Assembly: GCA_018267615.1 (NCBI GenBank) | Contig: JAFDYD010000055.1 | Coordinates: 1 to 64,000 of the forward strand | DNA: 64,000 nucleotides | From: Bacteroidota bacterium | Lineage (GTDB): Bacteria > Bacteroidota > Bacteroidia > Chitinophagales > Chitinophagaceae | Direction: 5' to 3' | Shown here: positions 37,361 to 45,382 of the stretch, piece after piece | Position numbering within the stretch: the first letter of the stretch is position 1 | Layout: every line of letters starts with the position of its first letter | Notes under the pieces: model-generated | What the model saw: the letters and a program-made list of their open reading frames with translations, nothing else | Databases searched by the model: none | Told to the model about the DNA's origin: nothing | Position numbers and translations under genes: made by a program

Positions 37361-38014
37361 ATGAAAGCACTGATCATAGGAGCAACAGGAGCTACAGGCA
37401 AAGATCTTGTGCAGTTATTGCTTCAAGATCCGGACTATAATGAAGTGGTAATATTTGTACGCGCCCCCGGCGGAATAAATCACCCTAAGTTGGTTGAGAT
37501 TATTACTGATTTCGGTCAACTGGAAAATGTAGCTGAGTTCATTAAGGGCGATGTATTGTTCTCCTGTTTGGGTACTACTTTGAAAGCGGCTGGTTCTAAA
37601 GAAAAACAATGGAGCATAGATTATGAGATTCCTGCAAGATTTGCTGAAATAGCTAAAAGAAAAGGAGTGCGTTCGATGGTATTGTTATCAGCGTACGGCG
37701 CTTCTGCGAAAAGCAAAATATTTTATTCGGAGATGAAGGGAAAGTTAGAAGATAAAATTTCCAGTCTTGCATTTGATCAATACATTATTTTCAGGCCTGG
37801 ATTGTTGTTGCGTAAGAATACGGATCGGTTGGGAGAACGAGTTAGTGCTGGCCTTTTAAAATTTCTAAATGGTTTTGGATTGATTAAAAAGTTCCGTCCT
37901 TTACCCACTTCAATACTTGCTGAAAAATTGACGAAGGCGCCTAAAGTTCTTACAGTTGGAAACCATATTATAGAGCTGGATAAAATTTTCGAATTTGGTA
38001 GTGTCTCATTTTGA
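37361..38014 (+). CDS. NAD(P)-binding atypical SDR, NmrA/HTATIP2-like
   Basis: 217 aa, cytosolic. The N-terminal Rossmann loop is GATGATGKDLV (8-18). VLFSCLGTTLKAAGSKEKQW and IIFRPGLLL are typical of the HTATIP2/YbjT-like atypical short-chain dehydrogenases. The activity, a reductase or NADPH sensor, is not known. The stop codon and last residues (GSVSF) are encoded by the left end of repeat R2b, which begins at 37997, so the native C-terminus was probably replaced by repeat insertion. No operon partner. Confidence 0.86.
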   Translation: MKALIIGATGATGKDLVQLLLQDPDYNEVVIFVRAPGGINHPKLVEIITDFGQLENVAEFIKGDVLFSCLGTTLKAAGSKEKQWSIDYEIPARFAEIAKRKGVRSMVLLSAYGASAKSKIFYSEMKGKLEDKISSLAFDQYIIFRPGLLLRKNTDRLGERVSAGLLKFLNGFGLIKKFRPLPTSILAEKLTKAPKVLTVGNHIIELDKIFEFGSVSF

Positions 38015-38154
38015 AATTTCTATATTTAACTATGTGCCTACTGTGTGGTGACAAACTTCGAATATATTTGGGCCCTCACCCCAACCCCTCTCCTAAAGGA
38101 GAGGGGCAAGGGGTGAGGGCTAAGTCGTAATAATTTTCAAAATGGGTTACTACC
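37997..38154. repeat. R2 repeat element (copy b)
   Basis: Terminal inverted ends GGTAGTGTCTCATTTTGAAA (37997) and TTTTCAAAATGGGTTACTACC (to about 38154) flank a GC-rich hairpin at 38072-38120 (GCCCTCACCCC arms, an AGGAGAGGGG inner arm). It matches the element at 6856-7010 in both ends and core. Its left end overlaps the 3' end of the SDR gene. Confidence 0.84.
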
Positions 38155-38160
38155 TAGACC

Positions 38161-38284
38161 TGGAAGGTATGGGCTATAGGGTATGGCAGAGTTTATTTCA
38201 ATTCACGATTTTTATTTTTCACCCTAATCAACAGTATTATTAAATGCTTGCCATACCCTACACCCCTACACCCTGCACCTTCCA
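38161..38284. repeat. imperfect inverted repeat next to R2b
   Basis: Outer arms TGGAAGGT (38161-38168) and ACCTTCCA (38277-38284). Perfect 12-bp inner arms TAGGGTATGGCA (38177-38188) and TGCCATACCCTA (38249-38260). The centre is AT-rich and non-coding. It abuts R2b directly. Nothing else is seen before the gene at 38410. Confidence 0.7.
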
Positions 38285-38409
38285 CCTCGAATTTTAGAGT
38301 TCGTGCAACAAAACGAACTATCAAACTTTCATGTTGATTTGGTTCAAAACTTTATATTGATACCAAACCGGGCACAACGAATCTTATACAGCGAACGTTA
38401 CAATAAACG

Positions 38410-38985
38410 ATGGATAAAATAGAAAATATCAAAAAAATTACTGCAACAACTTATGCTGCTTTTCTGAGAGGCATCAATAATATTGGAAGCAAGACCGTGA
38501 AGATGGACGAATTGAAAAAAATATTTGAAACAATCGGTTTTAAAAATGTAAGGTCAATTCTTGCAAGCGGAAACATAATTTTTGAGACAACAATATCCAA
38601 CACGCATATTATCGTTGCAAAAATTGAAAAACAACTCGCAAAAAAACTTGGTTACGAAGTAAAGGCTGTTGTTCGTACCGCTGACGAGTTGTATTCCTTG
38701 GTAAAATCAAATCCTTTCACCAAAATAAAACTGACTCCACAAACAAAATTATTGCTGACCTTCCTTTCGGAAAAACCGACGAGCAGACTCAACCCTCCCT
38801 ACGAGTCACCCGACAAAGATTTTATAATACTGAAAATTACTGGCAATGAAATTTATTCGGTTGTCAAATTATTACCCAATAAGCGTCCATACCGTATTAT
38901 AATTTTTCTTGAAAAAGAGTTCGGTAACAAAATCACGAATCGGTCTTGGACAACCTTTTTTAAGACAGTCAACGCAATTCGATGA
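38410..38985 (+). CDS. DUF1697 family protein
   Basis: 191 aa, cytosolic. Family features are AAFLRGINNIGSK near the N-terminus, ILASGNIIFET in the middle, and the C-terminal EFGNKITNRSWTT stretch that closes most DUF1697 proteins. Function of the family is unknown. It is monocistronic and flanked by repeats on the 5' side and a 424-bp gene-free region on the 3' side. A 71-aa ORF overlapping its stop shows no family features and was not called. Confidence 0.88.
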   Translation: MDKIENIKKITATTYAAFLRGINNIGSKTVKMDELKKIFETIGFKNVRSILASGNIIFETTISNTHIIVAKIEKQLAKKLGYEVKAVVRTADELYSLVKSNPFTKIKLTPQTKLLLTFLSEKPTSRLNPPYESPDKDFIILKITGNEIYSVVKLLPNKRPYRIIIFLEKEFGNKITNRSWTTFFKTVNAIR

Positions 38986-39155
38986 GCATCACTGCACTTG
39001 TTGTATTCCGTATGTATCAATACTTTTTCTTTTCTGTTTTTTGTGTTACACTTTTGAATGTCAAAAATTTTCTCGACGAATTCCTTTCATGCACCCCTCG
39101 ATTATTGCTTGAGATAGCTTGTAATAAATTTTCACTACTGAAAAATGTAACACCC

Positions 39156-39218
39156 ATTTGCACGATTAACATTAAAATCTGCACGAATAATCCTTAAATC
39201 TGCACGAAAAAAAAATTT
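39156..39218. promoter_or_regulatory. three 21-bp direct repeats upstream of the Rhs operon
   Basis: ATTTGCACGA at 39156 and ATCTGCACGA at 39177 and 39198 are exactly 21 bp apart, that is two helical turns, each followed by an A/T-rich spacer with TTAAA. They lie in the 424-bp gene-free gap about 190-250 bp before the start of the operon. This phased array looks like a regulator binding site. LytTR-type regulators use direct repeats at about this period, but the assignment is inference. Nothing else is recognised in the gap. Confidence 0.6.
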
Positions 39219-39409
39219 GACTTGCGGAGAAAATAATATTTTTTAGATTGTATTGAAGAGATAATAAAGTAATAAGTAGTAACACTTAGTCGACTTGGAG
39301 AAAAAAAATATCACTTTATCATCACACCCACAGAAAGATAAATTTCTTCCCTACTTGTTTTTATTCCTTCCCTATTTATAATAATTGCTAACACCTAAAC
39401 TGCTGGCTT

Positions 39410-40867
39410 ATGAAAAAGCAACTATGCCTCACCGGTATATTGTTATCCCTCGCAGCGATATGCATTGCACAGCAAGCAGATTCCGTCATTGATAAAATTT
39501 CCCAATTTCCCAATCGTTTATTCGCAAAAATAAAAACTAAGACAGATCGTCTCGACGAACAGCTTACACGCCAGACAGAAAAATATTTGGAGCGTTTGGC
39601 AAAGAAGGAAAAAAAACTTCAACAAAAATTATACGCGAAAGACTCTGTTGCAGCAAAAAACCTTTTCGCAGGTTCGCAGGAAAAATACCAGCAGCTCGAA
39701 CAAAAATTAAAAACGATTCAGTCTGGCGAAAACAAAGCACTCAGTGGTGAATACCTTCCTTATGTGGATTCTCTTAAAGGTTCACTTTCTTTTTTGGAAA
39801 AAAATAAAAACCTGCTGAATGGTTCTCCCGATTTAAAAAATAAAATAGGAAGCTCGCTAGGCAGTTTCAATCAGCTTCAAACAAAATTGCAGACCACCGA
39901 AGAGATCAAGGACTTTATCCGTCAGCGAAAACAGTTGCTAAAAGAAACAATCAATCGCTACGAGAATTCACTCGGTCTGAATAAATACATGGAAGAGTAT
40001 AACCAGCAGGCCTATTATTATTCCCAACAGGTAAGAGAATATAAAGAGATACTCAATGACCCTGATAAGCTTGCGCAAAAGGCGCTTGTCGTCCTGAACA
40101 AACTTCCCGCGTTCCAGGACTTCATGAAAAATAATTCTCAACTCGCGGGGCTTTTTAACATACCCGGTGATTACGGATCTGCTTCGGCTATTGATGGATT
40201 GCAAACGCGCGACCAGGTGATGCAAATATTGCAAGGTCAAATCGGATCGGGCGGTTCAAATGGAATGGCAGCATTGCAATCAAATCTTGAATCGGCACAT
40301 CAGCAACTCGATCAGTTCAAAGACAAGCTTAGCGCGCTCGGTAATGGCAGTGGGGATATCGATATGCCCAAATTCAAGCCCAACGATCAAAAAACAAAAC
40401 CATTTCTGAAAAGACTGGAACTGGGAACAAATCTGCAAACAACAAGAACAAATTATTTTTTTCCAACGACTACGGATATCGGTTTATCACTCGGATACAA
40501 ATTGGGTAATAAGGGAACTGCGGGTATTGGTGCCAGTTATAAGATAGGATGGGGCACTGGTATTAACCATATCTCTATTTCGAGTCAGGGAGTTGGCCTG
40601 CGTTCTTTCCTGGATATGAAACTAAAAAAGAATTTTTATATCAGTGGCGGTTACGAGGAAAATTACCAGCAGCCATTCAATAGTTTCCAGGATATACGTG
40701 AATTGCATTCGTGGCAACATAGCGGCCTCATCGGGCTCAGTAAAATGGTTTCATTAAAAAGCAAAATGATCAAGAAAACAAAAGTGCAGTTGCTGTGGGA
40801 TTTTTTGAGTTACTACCAATTGCCAAGAACACAACCCATCAAATTCAGAGTAGGATATAATTTTTAA
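39410..40867 (+). CDS. exported coiled-coil protein with beta-rich C-terminus, first gene of the Rhs operon
   Basis: 485 aa, no family recognised. Signal peptide ending CIAQQ (about 20). Charged heptad-like coiled coil about 30-240 (QTEKYLERLAKKEKKLQQKL, YQQLEQKLKTIQSG). A Q/G/S-rich linker about 255-330. The last 150 residues alternate hydrophobic and aromatic residues (LGTNLQTTRTNYFF, GLSLGYKLGNKGTAGIGASY) and end KFRVGYNF with a terminal Phe, like an outer-membrane barrel or beta-sandwich. It lies 12 bp ahead of the YD-repeat gene, so it is co-transcribed. A role in surface anchoring or export of the Rhs proteins is inference. Alternative: an unrelated envelope protein. Confidence 0.75.
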   Translation: MKKQLCLTGILLSLAAICIAQQADSVIDKISQFPNRLFAKIKTKTDRLDEQLTRQTEKYLERLAKKEKKLQQKLYAKDSVAAKNLFAGSQEKYQQLEQKLKTIQSGENKALSGEYLPYVDSLKGSLSFLEKNKNLLNGSPDLKNKIGSSLGSFNQLQTKLQTTEEIKDFIRQRKQLLKETINRYENSLGLNKYMEEYNQQAYYYSQQVREYKEILNDPDKLAQKALVVLNKLPAFQDFMKNNSQLAGLFNIPGDYGSASAIDGLQTRDQVMQILQGQIGSGGSNGMAALQSNLESAHQQLDQFKDKLSALGNGSGDIDMPKFKPNDQKTKPFLKRLELGTNLQTTRTNYFFPTTTDIGLSLGYKLGNKGTAGIGASYKIGWGTGINHISISSQGVGLRSFLDMKLKKNFYISGGYEENYQQPFNSFQDIRELHSWQHSGLIGLSKMVSLKSKMIKKTKVQLLWDFLSYYQLPRTQPIKFRVGYNF

Positions 40868-40879
40868 AGAATATTTTTT

Positions 40880-43800
40880 ATGAAGAAATTTTTTGTAAAC
40901 TTTCTCTCGGGGACATTAACCTGTTTAGTTTTTTTTGTTGGAGCTATTGCTCAGACCGCCCCTCAGTTGGTGAAGTTGACGCCACCATCTCCTTCTGTAC
41001 AAGCTATGCAGAAATATGGAGACATTCCTGTAAGCCCATACACTGGCGTACCAGATATTTCCATTCCCATATATACCATCAAGTATAAGGATATTACCAT
41101 TCCTATTTCTGTCAGCTATCATGCATCTGGAATCAAGGTTACTGAAGAGGCAAGTAATGTAGGTCTTGGTTGGGCATTGAATGCGGGTGGCACGATATCC
41201 AGAAATATTATTGGATCAGACGATTTTGTCAGCGGCGCATATTTTTTTACTACAGGTGGACCCAGAGATTTTGTAAATGGTCAGGGACCCACTAATGCAG
41301 TTAACAAAGGCTGCAGTTTGAACTATTTCGATATTCATGGCACGCCGACGAATTTTAATTACGATGTAACAACCTATTTGCAAAACTCTACTCCTGTTGT
41401 CGATTTTCAACCGGACAGGTATTATTATAGTTACCCTGGTCATAGCGGAAAATTTGTTATGACAAGAAACTGGCAGGTTCCTGCAATACTGCAAAAACAG
41501 GAGAGCATACAAATTAAATGTTTGGCTGCCGATGGGAGCACCTGGCAGATAATTTCTGCCGATGGATACATATACGATTATACAATTGCCGAAACGTATT
41601 CTGATTTTACCGTACACAAATCTGCATGGTATCTCACCAAAATCACATCGCCGCTTGGTAATATCGTCACGTTTGGTTATACACCGATTAGTGGAGTGAG
41701 AGGTGTTGATTCGTATACTGAAAGCAGGGACGACGCAGCTTTTCCGCCGACATCACAACCCACAACACTTTCAGGCTGGCAACATGGTGTCGCACCCGCC
41801 AACGCTTATAGCAGCCAGATCCTTACCAGTATTAATTTTACAAATGGCCAGGTCTCATTTAACTATTCAGCAAGAACAGATATTACCAACGATCTGAAGC
41901 TCGACAATGTAACTATAACGGCACAAGGCGCAGCTCAGCCTTTTAAGACCGTCGCATTTACGTATGATTATTTTGTCGGTAATACGGATATCAGTTACAC
42001 AACCGGATTTGGAAATACAACCAATCGTTTAAAACTTACTCAGATTACAGAAACAGGCACTTTCAACGGACAGTCTATTCAAAACCCTCCGTATATTTTT
42101 ACATACAATGAACCCGTAGGACTCCCTGCAAAAACTTCTTTTGCAAGAGATCATTGGGGATATTTCAATAATGTAACGGGCAGGGGTACCCTAATTCCTG
42201 ATCCCGTTCCAATCAACTCATCTGATCCAATTATTTATGCACTTGGATTAACCGGGCTTCAAAGAGAACCGAATCCTAATTACACATCGGTATTTTCGCT
42301 GGCTTCCATAAAATATCCCGCCGGCGGCTGGACTGAATTTCAATATGAATCGAATGATTACGACGAAGCCAATTCGGAGGTGAACGATCACACTTATTTT
42401 GAACAAATACTTGGTCAGACTACACCCGTTCAAAAATCAATTCAATTTATTTACAATGCCAGCACTCATCAATACACGACGGGAACGACGTTGGACATTA
42501 CAAATATTTATATCAGCGGAACATTGCCCGTGCCCGTTACCCTTTCAGCTTATTTTCGTTTTACAGGACCCTGCAATACTGTAACGGGCGGTAACTCCGG
42601 GCTTATATATTTCGAGTTGGTTCCTGCCGGCGGCGGTTCGGTTAGCCATGTTGATCCATTCGCGTTGAGTGTCTGCAATGGCAGCAATTCGCCGTGTGTC
42701 GGATGTCAGGCAGGGATGCCGATATTCAGTTACCAAAATTCTTATCAATTGTCGCCAGGAGTTTATACCTGGCGCGCATTTGTCGGCACATCTGGTGCCG
42801 CACTACAGCTACAGGATATGGGCGCTACTTATTCATGGTATGAATCATCCATTATCGGTGGTCGGTCAACAGGTATCCAAACTGGTGGAGGAATACGCAT
42901 CAAACGAATCATCGATCATGATGGAGTGAATGAAAGCAATAACAAAACGCGTCGTTATGTTTACCACTATTTTGCTGATCCTAACAATACAGGTAACCTC
43001 ACCGAATTCAGTTATGGAAGAAGAATGTCCAAACCGCAATATGCTTTTTTTGTCCCTAGTCTAGACGATAACAGTATTTACAATGGTGGAACCTGCACTG
43101 CCGTAAATTATTTTGTTATGCATCTGAATAGAGTGGGGGATAGTTACAACCCTTTGAATGGATCGGCTGCCGGCGCTGCGGTAGGTTATGACCAGGTAAC
43201 AGAATTGATCGGTGAAAATGGTGAATTCGGAAAAAAAATATACAAGTATTACAATAACCCCGACATCGTTAACAATTTCGCCGACCCATTTTCCGGCAGG
43301 GGACTGGCTTTAAGGCCTCCGTATGGGTCCAACATCGTTGATCCATTGAATGGATCGTTATTGAATGAGACAGATTACGTTTCGCTTAAGGGAAATTATT
43401 ACAAAGTAAAAGAAACAACCAATCAATTTATAACTGCTCCGGCCACTGAAAACATAGATTATGCATTGGAAAACCGTCCTGCCGCAACATTTGCGCATGG
43501 GTCCTGTAATTCTTATACTCCCATGCCCTGCGATGGAAATAATCTCGTCCTCGTTTATCGCAACCTGCAATCAGAATGGGTGCAACAAACAAGCACCGAC
43601 GAAAAAATATATAACCAGGGCGGGGATGAAGCTCATTTCTTAGAAACGCTGACGAATTATTTTTACGACAACCCGTCGCATCTGCAGCTAACCCGCACCG
43701 TTAGTACCAACAGCAAAGGAGAACAGATTACAACAACCAATAAATATCCATTAGACTATACGGTTGGTACCCCGGTCGATGCATTTGCGCAAGGAGCACA

Positions 43801-44677
43801 AAACCTTATTAATAAACACATCGTAAATGTCCCTCTGGAAAAATATATCACCAAGAAAAAATCCGACGGAACAAATATCGGCGCTATTTCGTATGTGCTT
43901 ACCAGTTATAATAGCAGCCTGCCAAGCCCGGCCCTGGCTTACGCTTCCATGCTTTCCGCGCCCAACACAACATTTACCGCGTCCTCCATTTCGTCAGGAA
44001 GCCTTGTGAAGGATGCTGCATATCAGCCACTGATTTCATTCGACACTTACGACGCATCTGGTAATCTCACGCAGCAGCATAAAATCAATGATATGAATCA
44101 CGCTTATCTCTGGGATTATAATAATAGCCTGATGATCGCAGAAGTGTCTAACGCTGCAACAACTGAAATTGCCTATACAAGTTTTGAGGCAGACGGATTA
44201 GGCGGCTGGACTTTAGCGGATGCAACAAGAACTTCACTCGGAGTTACTGGCAGCCAGTCGTACACCATTTCAACCGGAAAAACAATCAGTAAATCCGGTC
44301 TCACATCAGGCAAAAACTATATCGTGAGTTATTGGTCAAAGAATGGAGCGATAACTGTGAACGGTGTAGCCGCCGTTACCGGGCCTACTAAAAATGGATG
44401 GACATATTACGAGCATCTTTTGCCAACCACAACTACATCTGTCAGTATTACTGCAACGAGTGCAAATATTGATGAGCTAAGACTTTATCCTTCCACTTCA
44501 TTGATGACAACATATACTTATGTGCCTGTTATTGGAATTACATCTACGTGCTCTACGAATAACACGATTCAATATTATGTCTACGATGCACTGGGACGAT
44601 TAAAACAAATTGTCGACCAGGATGGAAATATTATTAAAACAATAGAATATCATTTGCAGAACCAGGTTGGTTCTTAA
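40880..44677 (+). CDS. secreted YD-repeat (Rhs-like) shell protein
   Basis: 1265 aa. Signal peptide ending GAIAQ (about 25). N-terminal segments SPYTGVPDISIPIYTI and SYHASGIKVTEEASNVGLGW match the start of SpvB/Rhs-type shells. Long beta-rich body. The C-terminus is a YD repeat, YDALGRLKQIVDQDGN at about 1235-1250, and stops without a hyperconserved core or a toxin domain. It is therefore a shell without its own tip. With the next two genes it may build one secreted complex, or be an independent Rhs relative. Spacing is 12 bp upstream and 25 bp downstream to the next start. Confidence 0.85.
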   Translation: MKKFFVNFLSGTLTCLVFFVGAIAQTAPQLVKLTPPSPSVQAMQKYGDIPVSPYTGVPDISIPIYTIKYKDITIPISVSYHASGIKVTEEASNVGLGWALNAGGTISRNIIGSDDFVSGAYFFTTGGPRDFVNGQGPTNAVNKGCSLNYFDIHGTPTNFNYDVTTYLQNSTPVVDFQPDRYYYSYPGHSGKFVMTRNWQVPAILQKQESIQIKCLAADGSTWQIISADGYIYDYTIAETYSDFTVHKSAWYLTKITSPLGNIVTFGYTPISGVRGVDSYTESRDDAAFPPTSQPTTLSGWQHGVAPANAYSSQILTSINFTNGQVSFNYSARTDITNDLKLDNVTITAQGAAQPFKTVAFTYDYFVGNTDISYTTGFGNTTNRLKLTQITETGTFNGQSIQNPPYIFTYNEPVGLPAKTSFARDHWGYFNNVTGRGTLIPDPVPINSSDPIIYALGLTGLQREPNPNYTSVFSLASIKYPAGGWTEFQYESNDYDEANSEVNDHTYFEQILGQTTPVQKSIQFIYNASTHQYTTGTTLDITNIYISGTLPVPVTLSAYFRFTGPCNTVTGGNSGLIYFELVPAGGGSVSHVDPFALSVCNGSNSPCVGCQAGMPIFSYQNSYQLSPGVYTWRAFVGTSGAALQLQDMGATYSWYESSIIGGRSTGIQTGGGIRIKRIIDHDGVNESNNKTRRYVYHYFADPNNTGNLTEFSYGRRMSKPQYAFFVPSLDDNSIYNGGTCTAVNYFVMHLNRVGDSYNPLNGSAAGAAVGYDQVTELIGENGEFGKKIYKYYNNPDIVNNFADPFSGRGLALRPPYGSNIVDPLNGSLLNETDYVSLKGNYYKVKETTNQFITAPATENIDYALENRPAATFAHGSCNSYTPMPCDGNNLVLVYRNLQSEWVQQTSTDEKIYNQGGDEAHFLETLTNYFYDNPSHLQLTRTVSTNSKGEQITTTNKYPLDYTVGTPVDAFAQGAQNLINKHIVNVPLEKYITKKKSDGTNIGAISYVLTSYNSSLPSPALAYASMLSAPNTTFTASSISSGSLVKDAAYQPLISFDTYDASGNLTQQHKINDMNHAYLWDYNNSLMIAEVSNAATTEIAYTSFEADGLGGWTLADATRTSLGVTGSQSYTISTGKTISKSGLTSGKNYIVSYWSKNGAITVNGVAAVTGPTKNGWTYYEHLLPTTTTSVSITATSANIDELRLYPSTSLMTTYTYVPVIGITSTCSTNNTIQYYVYDALGRLKQIVDQDGNIIKTIEYHLQNQVGS

Positions 44678-44702
44678 TAAAAATATTAAAAAAATTTTCT
44701 GT

Positions 44703-45326
44703 ATGAACATCAACAAGAAATTTTTATTGATCATTCTAGTCATCACAGGTATACTTCCTGTTTCTGCACAAATAACAATCTCGGGGCCGACATGTGTCCA
44801 GGCCGGAATCGCATACACATACACGATAAACGGCAATTCAATTTCTCCCGACTCGCCCCGGATATGTATTTCTGGTGGGGTCATTGCCGGTATGAATACC
44901 AATTGTATCGGCACTGGAGGCATATCGTCCTTCGCTGTGAATTGGACCGGGGGCACAACTGGGAACTCCATTACAGTCAGCTCTTCTTCCGACAGCAATA
45001 CGCTCGAGGTAAATGTTACAGGCTCTATAGATCCTGGACAAATCGATTCTTCGATAAAACAACAGGTGCTTGATACGCTCACTACACCTTTGACAATTAT
45101 TTGTTCTTCGGCTATAGGTGGTAGTTGTACTCCCTCTTACAAATACCAGTGGCAGCAATCCGAAGGAAATATGATCTGGGTTGATATGGTGGGTGAAACA
45201 AATCAAAATTTAATTATCGGCAAACCTCTGAGCAGAGAGATGTTTTATCGTCGAAAAGTAACAGAGACGGATTCGAATACGGTTGGAATTTCAGACGAGG
45301 CCGCCATCTTCATTAGATATTATTAA
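44703..45326 (+). CDS. secreted Ig-like small protein of the Rhs operon
   Basis: 207 aa from the ATG at 44703, which starts a signal peptide (MNINKKFLLIILVITG, ending VSAQ). It has one PKD/Ig-like unit (GPTCVQAGIAYTYTINGN) and a second unit with YKYQWQQSEGNMIWVDM and MFYRRKVTETDSNTVG. The same two units open the 1772-aa Rhs protein downstream (GSTCVNAGQQVQYSFSG; YTYQWQIFDG). It looks like a detached copy of that N-terminal region. Function is unknown; an adhesion or assembly role is inference. Confidence 0.78.
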   Translation: MNINKKFLLIILVITGILPVSAQITISGPTCVQAGIAYTYTINGNSISPDSPRICISGGVIAGMNTNCIGTGGISSFAVNWTGGTTGNSITVSSSSDSNTLEVNVTGSIDPGQIDSSIKQQVLDTLTTPLTIICSSAIGGSCTPSYKYQWQQSEGNMIWVDMVGETNQNLIIGKPLSREMFYRRKVTETDSNTVGISDEAAIFIRYY

Positions 45327-45382
45327 CTAAAATATTCAGATCAGCCGCAATACCAGAATTAAATCATTTTAAAAAAGCAGTC

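Noticed and set aside
38982..39197. 71-aa ORF overlapping the DUF1697 stop
   Set aside because: No family features or clear signal; composition looks like translated AT-rich intergenic DNA.
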